Source: JAIEPW01 sp964471915
GTDB taxonomy: Bacteria > Acidobacteriota > Terriglobia > Bryobacterales > Bryobacteraceae
Direction: 5' to 3'
DNA length: 64,000 bases
Assembly: GCA_964471915.1 (NCBI GenBank)
Contig: CAYYID010000004.1
Coordinates: forward strand, 1 to 64,000
Every line of letters begins with the position of its first letter. Position 1 is the first letter of the stretch. The notes under the pieces are model-generated. The model was given only the letters and a program-made list of their open reading frames with translations, searched no databases and had not been told where the DNA came from. This document shows positions 7,090 to 15,450 of the stretch, piece after piece. Position numbers and translations under genes: made by a program.

Positions 7090-8973
7090 CTACCGCCTCT
7101 GGAATTCCGGCGACCCGATCACCAGGCCCGCCACCAGCGCGGGCGTAACTTCGGTCTGTTCCTTCAGCTTCGCGCCCAACGCGGCCCTGGTCTCCGCGGA
7201 GAGGGACCGGCCCAGCAGCGCGCGGGAAACCGCCTCCGGATCCGCGTCCGCGCCGAAGCGGTCCGCGGCCACCCGCACCCCGGGGATCTTGTTCTGCGCC
7301 AGCGCCAGCGAGAAGTTCATCCGGGCGAGCAATGCCGACGAGTTCACCCAATCCGCGGCCAGCGAGGAGTATCCCGTAGGCTCCTGCTTGCGATAGAGCG
7401 GCTGGCCGAGCTGCGCGATCTGCTGCGCCAGCGGCATGGCGAAATCGACGCTCGCCCCGGTGGCGCGCACCGCGCTGACAATCATCTGCAGCGGCGTCTT
7501 CACCTTGGCGCGATAGGCGCCCTGCGAGAAGAACTCGGGGGCGTCGATCATCGTGTGGAGCACGGCGCGGATGTCGCCGCCCGTGGACGCCCAGGTCCGG
7601 GTCATTTTCTCGATCAGCGAAGCCGGGGGTTCGTCGGCGACGAAATAGCGCGCCAGTTTCGTGGAGACGAACTTCGCGGTGGACGGATGCCGCGCCAGCA
7701 GCGCGATCACGCGCGTACCGTCCTCCTGGCCGCCGCCCGCTGGGACAGTGACGCCCAACACGGTCTTCTCACCGCGGTCGTGCACCCGGGCGTTGAAGAA
7801 GAACGTCCCGTCGCGGCGCGGATCCCGGATCGTCCAGCCCGTGAACGCGCGCGCGACCTCCGTGACGTCCTTCTGCGTGTAGCCGCCGTCCACGCCCAGC
7901 GTATGCAGTTCCATCAATTCCCGGGCGTAGTTTTCATTCAGACCGCGCTCCGGCATTTTCTTGATCTTGCCGCTGGCGTTCACGGCGCCCGGCCGGCGCG
8001 GCATCCGCCGCTGCATTTCGGCCACCGCTTCCGGCGACACCGATTGCCAGTTGTCCAGATAGAACAGCATCGCCGGGTGCTCCGCCGTGGCGCGCACCAG
8101 CTCCTCGAACTTGCCCAGCACGTACGGCCGGATCGCCTCGCGTTCGTAGGCCGGCACCAGGAAGCGGTCGGCGCCCTTATCGAGGAACACATTGAAATGG
8201 TTGAACCAGAAATCCGTGAGCAGTTCCTGCAACTGCCGCTCGCTCTCGATGGCGCGATACAGCTTGCCCTCGGCAAGATCGTTGGCGATCACCGCCTGCG
8301 GCGCGTTGGCCTGCACCAGCTTGCGGCGCTGCTCGGGCGTCGCCAGCGGGACCAGTTGCCGCCGCAGGTTCTGCGGCAGAGCCGCGGCCACCTGTTCGAA
8401 CCGTTCCATAGGGAACGAGGCCAGCAGCGTCTTGCGCTCGTCCACCGAGCCGGAGCGCAGGGTCCGCAACTCGTCGCGCGACAGCACTTCACTCAGCACC
8501 ACGCGCGGCTCCCGCCGCGTGTCCTCACCCTTCTTGCCGCCCTCGTCCTCCTTGCGGCGCTGCTCGTAGCGCTGGATCATTTGCTCGACATTGCGGCGCA
8601 CCGCGGGGTCCCGCGGCAGCGGCATTTTGCCCTCCGCCATGGCCTTCAGCGCCTGCGGCGGGGGATAGCGCTCCATCAACTGCGCCTGCGGGAGGGTCAG
8701 CGAGTCCAGCGGCGCGAGCTTCGCGGCCAGCGCGGGGTTCTCCGGGATCCGCTCGGGATGCAACTGCAGATCGAGCCATTTCTTCAACCCGAGGGCGCGC
8801 ACGCGGTCCACATCGCCGGGCCGGGCGCCGAACGTCAGCCGGTCCAGGGCGTGCTGGATCTTCGTGTCGCCGCTCAGCGGCTGGTGAAACAGGTCCCGGG
8901 CGGCGCCGGCCGCCAGGGCCGCGCCCAAGAGAACTAAGCCCGAAAAAAGTACTCGCCGTGCGGGTTTCATCAT
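7090..8973 (-). CDS. DUF1800 family exported protein (pair 1)
   Basis: 627-residue protein with a Sec-type leader (VLFSGLVLLGAALAAGA) and DUF1800 landmarks: IQHALDRLTFGARPGDVDRV at the mature N-terminus, a Gln/Arg-rich helical insert around residues 130-180, FWFNHFNVFLDKG, ENYARELMELHTLGVDGGYT, VARAFTGWTI and LARYFVADEPP. These helices recur in all DUF1800 proteins. An ATG-ATG doublet starts the gene; AGGGA lies upstream. It is translated just before the DUF1501 partner. Family function is unknown. Confidence 0.9.
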   Translation of the reverse strand: MMKPARRVLFSGLVLLGAALAAGAARDLFHQPLSGDTKIQHALDRLTFGARPGDVDRVRALGLKKWLDLQLHPERIPENPALAAKLAPLDSLTLPQAQLMERYPPPQALKAMAEGKMPLPRDPAVRRNVEQMIQRYEQRRKEDEGGKKGEDTRREPRVVLSEVLSRDELRTLRSGSVDERKTLLASFPMERFEQVAAALPQNLRRQLVPLATPEQRRKLVQANAPQAVIANDLAEGKLYRAIESERQLQELLTDFWFNHFNVFLDKGADRFLVPAYEREAIRPYVLGKFEELVRATAEHPAMLFYLDNWQSVSPEAVAEMQRRMPRRPGAVNASGKIKKMPERGLNENYARELMELHTLGVDGGYTQKDVTEVARAFTGWTIRDPRRDGTFFFNARVHDRGEKTVLGVTVPAGGGQEDGTRVIALLARHPSTAKFVSTKLARYFVADEPPASLIEKMTRTWASTGGDIRAVLHTMIDAPEFFSQGAYRAKVKTPLQMIVSAVRATGASVDFAMPLAQQIAQLGQPLYRKQEPTGYSSLAADWVNSSALLARMNFSLALAQNKIPGVRVAADRFGADADPEAVSRALLGRSLSAETRAALGAKLKEQTEVTPALVAGLVIGSPEFQRR

Positions 8974-9036
8974 TGCTTCCCTCTGCAGTCTTAAACGCGG
9001 TTGCGGGCGAAAAGTTGACCGGATCGCCGGTGGTAC

Positions 9037-10155
9037 TCAGTCGAAGGTCTGGCTATAGACCCGCAGGAAGAAGCGGTCGGTCATGCCGGCGATGTAGTCG
9101 CAGACCAGCCGGTGCGGCGGCTCCGCCTCGAATTCCTCCCGGAACGAGGGCGGCAGCGCCTCGGGACGGGCGAGATAGTGCTCGAACAGCCGGCCGAGTT
9201 TCGCCGCGAGGTCTGACCGCGTGGCCACGAGTTCCGGCGCTTCGTAAATCCGCGACCGCAGGTATTGCTTGAGCTGGCGGTTCAGTTCCGCCGCTTCGGG
9301 CAGAAATACGGCCAGGCGCACGGCGTGCTTCCGGACGTCCTCCACGTCGCCGAACCCGGCCGCGGCCGCCGCCGTGCCCCGCACCAGCCCATCCACCAGG
9401 ACGTTGATGAGCCCGCGGGTGATTTCGAACAGCCGCAGCTTCTCGGGCGCTCCGGGATACATGGTCTCGGCGGCGTCGGCGAAAGGCTCCAGCGCCGGGG
9501 CGTCGCGGCGCAGTTCGTCGAGGGAGAGCAGGCCCGCGGCGTAGGCGTCGTCGATGTCGGCGGTGTTGTAAGCGATCTCGTCGCAGACGTCGATCAGTTG
9601 CGCCTCCAGCGGCGGACGCAATCCCGGGAGATACTCGTCGAGACCGCCGCCCTGCTCCAGTTCCCGGGAGTGCTTCACGATCCCTTCCCGGACCTCGAAG
9701 GTCAGATTGAGGCCGGGGTGGCGCGCGTAGCGTTGTTCGAAGTGCTCGACGATGCGCAGCGCGTGGCGGTTGTGCTCGAAGGAGTCGCCGAAGCCGCGCA
9801 TCAGGCGGTCCAGTTCCGCCTCGCCGGCGTGGGCGAAGGGCGGATGCCCGATGTCGTGCGCCAGCGCCAGCGCCTCGGTCAGGTCCTGATCCAGCCCCAG
9901 GGCCGCCGCCACGGTGCGGGCGATCTGCGAAACCTCCAGGGTGTGCGTCAGGCGGTTGCGAAAGTGATCCGAGAGCGAAGCGGTGAAGACCTGCGTCTTG
10001 TTCTCGAGTCGCCGGAAGGCCCGCGAATGGACCACGCGGTCGCGGTCCCGCTGAAAGTCGTTACGGTAGACGTGGGGCAGCTCCGGATAGCGGCGTCCGC
10101 GCGCGCGGCCGACGGGAAAACGGAGGTGGGCCAGGCTCGCGGGCCCCGGGGTCAT
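9037..10155 (-). CDS. dgt: Deoxyguanosinetriphosphate triphosphohydrolase-like HD protein
   Basis: Cytosolic metal-dependent HD-domain enzyme hydrolysing dNTPs to deoxynucleosides plus tripolyphosphate, helping control dNTP pools. The 372-residue product has the dGTPase N-terminus YRNDFQRDRDRVVHSRAFRR, a metal-binding His71 in RLTHTLEVSQIA, the HD pair in HDIGHPPFAHAGE (His100-Asp101), FEHNRHALRI, and CDEIAYNTADIDDA with the distal Asp. All catalytic positions expected for the family are present. It overlaps the upstream TPR gene by 4 nt (ATGA), so the two are translationally coupled. Confidence 0.93.
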   Translation of the reverse strand: MTPGPASLAHLRFPVGRARGRRYPELPHVYRNDFQRDRDRVVHSRAFRRLENKTQVFTASLSDHFRNRLTHTLEVSQIARTVAAALGLDQDLTEALALAHDIGHPPFAHAGEAELDRLMRGFGDSFEHNRHALRIVEHFEQRYARHPGLNLTFEVREGIVKHSRELEQGGGLDEYLPGLRPPLEAQLIDVCDEIAYNTADIDDAYAAGLLSLDELRRDAPALEPFADAAETMYPGAPEKLRLFEITRGLINVLVDGLVRGTAAAAAGFGDVEDVRKHAVRLAVFLPEAAELNRQLKQYLRSRIYEAPELVATRSDLAAKLGRLFEHYLARPEALPPSFREEFEAEPPHRLVCDYIAGMTDRFFLRVYSQTFD

Positions 10156-10862
10156 TGTCCGGGCGCGGAAAGCTGGCCGAGCAGCGTAAGGGCGGAGCGG
10201 CTGACCGCGCCGCGTTCCGATCCGCGCAGCGGCTCCAGGAGCTTGCGGGCTTCGGCGGCGTTCTCCCGCGCGATGCCTTCCGCCAGGGCGATGGTCGCCT
10301 GTTCCTTCGAGACCAGCGTGCTCGGATTGTTCATCAGGTCGCGCAGCAGCTTCTCGCCCTCGGGCCGCTTGCCGGATCCCATCAGCAACTGGCCCAGCGC
10401 CAGCTTCCCCAGGCTCCGCAGGTTCTTGTCGCTCGCGTCCGCCACTTCGCGCAGATACTTCTCGGCCTCGGCGGCCTTGCCCTGGTTCAGCTCCAGGCTG
10501 GCCAGGTAATACTTCGCCGAAAGTCCTTCGAAGGAGCTGCCGCCCTTCGCGACCACTTCGCCCAGGGCCTTGCGGGCTTCCTTGTCCTTGGTCGCGGGAT
10601 CCTGGAACGTCAGGATGCCGGGACGGCTCTCCCGGGTCACCTCCGCGTTGAACACGCGCAGGGCCTTGTAGAGATCCTCCTGCCGCGCGAACCGCTGCTG
10701 GCCGAGGTAGTACCAGATGCCGCCCGCGATCACGGCCGCGGCCACCACGCCGATGCCGACGCGCGTAGCCAGTTGCCGGTGCTCGCCGAGCCAGTCTAGA
10801 GATTGGGCGACTTCTTCCTGGAAGACGTCCCGCTTCAGATCGTGCCGATGCTGCTTATCCAC
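10152..10862 (-). CDS. Single-pass membrane TPR protein (YfgM-like)
   Basis: 236-residue protein with a cytosolic N-terminus (HDLKRDVFQEEVAQSLDWLGEHR), one transmembrane helix at about residues 34-54 (IGVVAAAVIAGGIWYYLG) and a periplasmic region of degenerate TPR-like helices rich in Ala/Leu (EGLSAKYYLASLELNQGKAAEAEKY-type repeats). The topology matches the YfgM/TPR_21 family, which in E. coli associates with SecYEG and periplasmic chaperones; that role is inferred. Its stop overlaps the dgt start. Confidence 0.72.
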   Translation of the reverse strand: MDKQHRHDLKRDVFQEEVAQSLDWLGEHRQLATRVGIGVVAAAVIAGGIWYYLGQQRFARQEDLYKALRVFNAEVTRESRPGILTFQDPATKDKEARKALGEVVAKGGSSFEGLSAKYYLASLELNQGKAAEAEKYLREVADASDKNLRSLGKLALGQLLMGSGKRPEGEKLLRDLMNNPSTLVSKEQATIALAEGIARENAAEARKLLEPLRGSERGAVSRSALTLLGQLSAPGQ

Positions 10863-10941
10863 AACCTTTCAATTGTAACACGGCGATCCTCCCGCGGGGA
10901 AGAACTGGTTCGTTAAGCCGTTGTGAAGCCTAAGGTTATCC

Positions 10942-13932
10942 TCACTTCACCAGGGGGCCCAAGCCCCGCTCCCGCGCGGCGCGATTTAACGCCTCCAGCT
11001 CCGCGCCGAGCAGTTTCTCTGCTTCGGACTTGAGACGTCCCCACTGGGCGCTCAGGTCCCGCGCCCGCAACCGCGCGCCCTCGGTCACCCCGGCCTCGGC
11101 GGCGTCCACCACGCTCCGCAAGTGCAGGAAATGGTGGTTCAGCTTCACTGGGAAGTTGATCACGGTCTGCCCGTCGACGGTCCGCTTCTGGAGCAACTGG
11201 TCCTCCAGGGCCGTGAGACGGGCGGAGTATTCCTTCGCCTGAGATTCGAGCGCGGGCGCGTTCCGCGCCACGGCCTCCGCCTGGTCGCGGACCTTCCGCA
11301 GGTCCAGCGCGGCCTGGTGCAGGGCGCTGGTTTCGCGATCCAGCGAGACCATCAGCTCGTCCTGCGCCTGGAAGTCCGCCGCCGTGGCCTCGATGCGCGG
11401 ATCCTTGAGCACCGCCAGGTCCTGGGCCGACGTCTTACCGGCCGCCGTGAGGCGGACGATGTACTTCCCGGGCACCGCCTTGCGTCCCGTGGCGGCGACG
11501 AACGAATACAGGCCCGGGATCCGCGTGATGGACTCGTGCCGCAGATCCCAGGTGGTCCGGTTCATCCCGGCCTTGGTCTGCGCGATGGACAGACGCCGGA
11601 TGACGTTCGGTCCGGCCAGAATCTCGAGCACCGCGGGCCCGGCCTGCGGCGTGTGGAAGTTCAGAATCGCCCCGGACGGCGGATTCTGGCCGAAACGCGT
11701 CCCCCGGCCGCGGCCGCTGTTGAGGTACGCGCGATATGCGGGCCGCGGCGCGAAGAGATGGACCTCCAGGTTCGCCGCGGCCTGGCGCAGGGGCGTGACG
11801 TCGTCGAGAATCCAGAACGCCCGGCCGCTGGTCGCGGCCACCAGATCATCGCCTTGCACCTTGAGATCGGTCACCGGGGTCACCGGCAGGTTCTGCTGGA
11901 GCGGCTGCCACTGCCTGCCGCCGTTGAAGCTGACAAGCACGCCCATCTCCGTGCCCATGTAGAGCAAGTCGCGCCGGACCGGGTCCTCGCGGACGACCCG
12001 GACCCAGTTGTGGGCGGGCACGCCGCTGACGATCGGCTCCCAGGTGTCACCGTAGTTGGTGGTCTTGAAGGCGTAGGGGGTCAGGTCGTTGTACTTGTAG
12101 CGTGTAAAGGCGACGTAGGCGGTCGCCGGGTCGTGCGGCGAGGCCTCCAGCGAGTTGATCTGACCCTCTTCGACAGGAAGTTTCAGCTTCTTCCAGGTGC
12201 GTGCGCCATCGCGCGTCACGCTGAGGACGCCGTCGTCCCCGCCGGCGTACAGGACCTCGCGGGCGAGCGGCGACTCCGCCACCGCGAAGATCGTGTTGTA
12301 GATCTCGCCGCCGGCGCCTTCATTGGTGATGGGACCGCCGCCGAACCCCTGGGTCCGGTCGTCCGGCCGCGTCAGGTCCGGCGAGACCTCCTTCCAGGAA
12401 CGGCCGCGGTCCTCGCTGCGGAGCAGGACCTGCGAGGCGTGGTAGATCACCTTCGGGTCGTGCTTCGAAACGTGGATCGGCGCATTCCAGTTAAAGCGGT
12501 ACTTCATCTCCCGCGACGGCAGGGCGAGGTTCAACGCCGGGTAATGCATCACGTCGCGCGCCTCGCCGGTGTTCTGGTCATACTCGCTGATCTGGCCCTG
12601 GTAGCAGCCGGCGTAGATGAAGCGCGGGTTCTTCGGGTCGAAGGCGACGTGCGCGGATTCGCAGCCGCCCACCGGATGCCAGTCCTTCCAGTCGATGCCG
12701 GGTCCGGAACTGCGGCTGACGATCCCGACGGTGGTGTTGTCCTGCTGGCCGCCGTAGACCCAGTAGGGGAACCGCTCATCCGTGTTGACGCGATAGAACT
12801 GCGCCGTGGGCTGGTTCTCCTGCGACGACCAGCTCCGTCCGCCGTTGAAACTGATGTTGGCGCCGCCGTCGTTCGCGTTGATCAGGTTCGCGGGGTTCGC
12901 CGGATTGATCCACAGGTCGTGGTGGTCGCCGTGCGGCGCGGGGACGTTCGTGAACGTGCGCCCGCCGTCAATGGACCTCAGCAGGCTCGCGTTGGCTACC
13001 CACACGACGTCGGCGTTGCGCGGGTCGGCGAAAACCTCGATGTAATACCAGGCCCGGCTCTTGAGGGACCAGTCGCTGGTGTTGGCCGGAGTCCAGGTGC
13101 GGCCCGCGTTATCGGAACGGTAGAGTCCGCCGGCGGGATCGGCTTCCACTATGGCGTACAGGCGGTCGGGATCCGCCGACACGGCGATGCCGGTTTTGCC
13201 CATCAGCTTGGGAAGTCCTTCGTTGATCGGCTGCCAGGTGTCGCCGCCGTCGGCCGACTTGAACAAGCCGCTGCCGGGACCGCCGGACCGCACCTCCCAG
13301 GGCTTGCGCAGGTGATCCCAGAAGCTCGCGTAGAGAATCCGCGGATTGGCGGGATCCATGGCCAGGTCGCTCGCGCCGGCGGTTTCGTTCGCGCCGGCGA
13401 GCACGAGCTGCCAGGTCTGGCCGCCGTCCTTCGAACGATAGACCCCGCGCTCTTTGGTGGGCCCGAACGTCGCGCCCTGGGCCGCCACGTATACCAGGTC
13501 CGGGTTCGCGGGATGCACGCGGATGCGGGAGATCGTGCGCGTGGCCTCCAGCCCCAGGTGCTTCCAGGTGCGGCCGCCGTCCGTGGACTTATAGACGCCG
13601 TCGCCGTGCGAGATGGCGACGCCCCGGGCATCGTGCTCGCCCATGCCGAGGTAAATGACGTTGGGGTCCGAGGGCGCGATCGCGACCGCCCCGACGGACG
13701 ACGTCTTTAGTTGGCCGTCGGTGATGTTGCGCCAGGACTCGCCGGCGTCCGTGGTCTTCCACAGCCCGCCGCCGACGCCGCCGAAGTAGTACGTCTGCGG
13801 ATCCTGCGGCACGCCGGCCACGGCTACCGTCCGTCCGCCGCGGAACGGCCCGATGTTGCGCCACTGCAGATCCTGGTAGGCGGCGGGCGACTGAGCAAGG
13901 GTAGCGGCGAGCGCCGCGAGCACCGGAAGCAT
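10942..13932 (-). CDS. Exported sortilin/VPS10-like BNR-repeat propeller protein
   Basis: 996-residue secreted protein; a short leader (MLPVLAALAATLAQSPA) precedes a long run of Asp-box repeats (S/T-x-D-x-G-x-[TS]-W), for example KTTDAGESW, KSTDGGRTW, KSADGGDTW, RSDNAGRTW and RSEDRGRSW. They form one or two seven-bladed propellers over residues 20-700. The last 250 residues contain a beta-rich domain and a helical tail (LESQAKEYSARLTALEDQL). Such proteins are often named glycosyl hydrolases, but no sialidase catalytic residues are evident, so enzymatic function is doubtful. No Shine-Dalgarno is seen; the start sits 7 nt after a -10-like TAAAAT, suggesting a leaderless mRNA. Confidence 0.82.
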   Translation of the reverse strand: MLPVLAALAATLAQSPAAYQDLQWRNIGPFRGGRTVAVAGVPQDPQTYYFGGVGGGLWKTTDAGESWRNITDGQLKTSSVGAVAIAPSDPNVIYLGMGEHDARGVAISHGDGVYKSTDGGRTWKHLGLEATRTISRIRVHPANPDLVYVAAQGATFGPTKERGVYRSKDGGQTWQLVLAGANETAGASDLAMDPANPRILYASFWDHLRKPWEVRSGGPGSGLFKSADGGDTWQPINEGLPKLMGKTGIAVSADPDRLYAIVEADPAGGLYRSDNAGRTWTPANTSDWSLKSRAWYYIEVFADPRNADVVWVANASLLRSIDGGRTFTNVPAPHGDHHDLWINPANPANLINANDGGANISFNGGRSWSSQENQPTAQFYRVNTDERFPYWVYGGQQDNTTVGIVSRSSGPGIDWKDWHPVGGCESAHVAFDPKNPRFIYAGCYQGQISEYDQNTGEARDVMHYPALNLALPSREMKYRFNWNAPIHVSKHDPKVIYHASQVLLRSEDRGRSWKEVSPDLTRPDDRTQGFGGGPITNEGAGGEIYNTIFAVAESPLAREVLYAGGDDGVLSVTRDGARTWKKLKLPVEEGQINSLEASPHDPATAYVAFTRYKYNDLTPYAFKTTNYGDTWEPIVSGVPAHNWVRVVREDPVRRDLLYMGTEMGVLVSFNGGRQWQPLQQNLPVTPVTDLKVQGDDLVAATSGRAFWILDDVTPLRQAAANLEVHLFAPRPAYRAYLNSGRGRGTRFGQNPPSGAILNFHTPQAGPAVLEILAGPNVIRRLSIAQTKAGMNRTTWDLRHESITRIPGLYSFVAATGRKAVPGKYIVRLTAAGKTSAQDLAVLKDPRIEATAADFQAQDELMVSLDRETSALHQAALDLRKVRDQAEAVARNAPALESQAKEYSARLTALEDQLLQKRTVDGQTVINFPVKLNHHFLHLRSVVDAAEAGVTEGARLRARDLSAQWGRLKSEAEKLLGAELEALNRAARERGLGPLVK

Positions 13933-13939
13933 GCCGCCT

Positions 13940-13957
13940 ATTTTAGTTCGCTAGAAT
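13940..13957. promoter_or_regulatory. Mirrored -10 elements of a divergent, probably leaderless gene pair
   Basis: In the 32-bp gap between the start codons at 13932 (minus) and 13965 (plus), TAAAAT is read on the minus strand (13945-13940) and TAGAAT on the plus strand (13952-13957). Each ends exactly 7 nt before its ATG, and neither gene has a Shine-Dalgarno. This is the spacing expected when transcription starts at the A of the start codon. Confidence 0.55.
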
Positions 13958-13964
13958 CGGACGC

Positions 13965-14771
13965 ATGACCGCGCGCCGGATCCTCGCCGTGGTGTTGCCG
14001 GTCCTCCTGCTGGCCGGGCTGGTGTTCGCCTACCCCCAGGGACGCCGGTGGGCGAAGTACGAAGCCGAGATGCAGGATCCGGTGGACGACCCCGAAGACG
14101 CCTGGCAGGAGGCCGAGTTCGCCTTCGCGCGCCTGCGCTTCCGCTCCTATCGCGACGGCCGCCGCTGGGGCGGCTACGCCCGCTGGGGGATCGACTGCAA
14201 CAAGAGCGACCGCCAGTTCATGGCGGGCATCCGCCGGCTGTCGCGCGTCCAGGTGCGCTCCGTCGAGCACATCGTCGATATCGACAGCGACGAGATCTTC
14301 GACTGGCCCTGGCTCTACGCCGTGTCGGTGGGCGACTGGGTGGTCAGCGAGGAGCAGGCCGCGCGGCTGCGCAAGTACTTCGACCGCGGCGGATTCCTGG
14401 TGGTCGACGACTTCCACGGCGAGCGCGAGTGGCAGAACTTCATGGCCGGGCTCGCGCAGGTCTTCCCCGGCCGCACCCCGGTCGAGCTGCCCGACGACGC
14501 GCCGATCTTCCAGACCCTGTACGACGTGCGCGACCGCTTCCAGGTCCCTGGGCTGCAGGTGATCCACGGGCAGATGTCGGAACGCGGGGGCATCGTCCCG
14601 CACTGGCGCGCGATCCTCGATGACCAGAACCGCGTCCAAGTGGCGATGTGGTACAACCACGACTTCGGGGACGCCTGGGAATGGGCGGACCATCCGGAGT
14701 ACCCGGAGAAGTTCGCCTCGATGGCGTACCGGATGGGGCTCAACTATGTCCTCTACGCAATGACGCACTAG
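13965..14771 (+). CDS. DUF4159 domain exported protein
   Basis: 268 residues with an N-terminal signal/anchor (ILAVVLPVLLLAGLVFA) followed by a DUF4159-type domain: FAFARLRFRSYRDGRRWGG, RRLSRVQVRSVEHIVDID, LYAVSVGDWVVSEEQAARLR, KYFDRGGFLVVDDFHGE, and ending HPEYPEKFASMAYRMGLNYVLYAMTH. The FLVVDDFHG segment resembles the glutamine-amidotransferase-like fold assigned to DUF4159, without catalytic residues I can identify. It is divergently transcribed from the BNR propeller gene, and its stop overlaps the convergent hepT stop by 4 nt. Confidence 0.8.
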   Translation: MTARRILAVVLPVLLLAGLVFAYPQGRRWAKYEAEMQDPVDDPEDAWQEAEFAFARLRFRSYRDGRRWGGYARWGIDCNKSDRQFMAGIRRLSRVQVRSVEHIVDIDSDEIFDWPWLYAVSVGDWVVSEEQAARLRKYFDRGGFLVVDDFHGEREWQNFMAGLAQVFPGRTPVELPDDAPIFQTLYDVRDRFQVPGLQVIHGQMSERGGIVPHWRAILDDQNRVQVAMWYNHDFGDAWEWADHPEYPEKFASMAYRMGLNYVLYAMTH

Positions 14772-15115
14772 CGGGAGAGCTTGGCGGCCGCCTGCTCGCA
14801 TGCCGCGCGCAATCGCGGCAGGTCGTCACGCCGGATCTCCCAGATCCGGGCGGCATCGATCCGGTCATACTCGTGCCGTAAGCGGTTGCCGAGGGCGCGG
14901 ATGTCATTCCACGGCTGCTCTGGGGCCAATTCCGCGGCCAACGGTCCCAGCTTAGCGGCGGCTTCGCTGATCCGTTCCAGGCACCGCTCGACCGCGTCGC
15001 GCGTCATCCGGTTCGCCTCGAACTGTTCCTGCGTCAGCGCGGCGGTGTAATGCTGGATCGCCGCGGCGTTCTCCGCGATATCCAGCAGGCGTCCGCGTGG
15101 CTTGTCAGAAGGCAA
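14768..15115 (-). CDS. HepT-like (DUF86/HEPN) protein of an MntA/HepT module
   Basis: HepT is a HEPN-fold toxin whose RNase-type activity is silenced when MntA modifies it. The product (115 residues from a TTG at 15115) reads LPSDKPRGRLLDIAENAAAI, then ERCLERISEAAAKLG and IRALGNRLRHEYDRID near the C-terminus, matching the DUF86 subtype with RHEYD. The TTG start lies 11 nt inside the end of mntA, giving the overlap usual for this pair; the longer frame upstream is antisense noise in Ser/Arg-rich sequence. The canonical HEPN first Arg position is a Gly (GNRLRH), as I recall for this subtype, so activity should not be assumed. Confidence 0.8.
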   Translation of the reverse strand: MPSDKPRGRLLDIAENAAAIQHYTAALTQEQFEANRMTRDAVERCLERISEAAAKLGPLAAELAPEQPWNDIRALGNRLRHEYDRIDAARIWEIRRDDLPRLRAACEQAAAKLSR

Positions 15116-15422
15116 GGACTCGATCCCGTTCGATCTCGATCTGCACCCGCGGTTTCTCCACGGGCTCCTCCACCAGATCCACCGGACAGCCCAGCAACTG
15201 CTCGATCCGCTGCTGGAGTTCCTCGAAGCGGCCAAAGTACTCGAGGCCGGGCTTCGAGAAGCCAGCCTCCAAGCGGACCGCGAGGTCCACGTCCGACTCT
15301 GCCTTCTGCTCGCCCCGCGCCACGGAGCCGAACACAGACACGCTGCGCACCCCCGCCGCGCGAAGCTCCTGCTGGTGCTGCCGCAGCCGCGAGATGGCCT
15401 CTTCGCGAGTCATTAGTCTCAT
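15105..15422 (-). CDS. MntA-like minimal nucleotidyltransferase antitoxin
   Basis: About 105-residue nucleotidyltransferase-fold protein that typically AMPylates HepT to neutralise it. The catalytic signature VFGSVARGEQKAESDVDLAV is complete (GS motif plus D-x-D), followed by a short helical C-terminus ending EIERDRVLAF. ATG codons at 15422 and 15413 are both possible starts and neither has a good ribosome-binding site; 15422 is given. Upstream, 28 bp separate it from the pheT stop, so it could be read from the pheST transcript. Confidence 0.85.
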   Translation of the reverse strand: MRLMTREEAISRLRQHQQELRAAGVRSVSVFGSVARGEQKAESDVDLAVRLEAGFSKPGLEYFGRFEELQQRIEQLLGCPVDLVEEPVEKPRVQIEIERDRVLAF

Positions 15423-15450
15423 TGTGGCGTGAACCTGCCGCCGATTCAAG

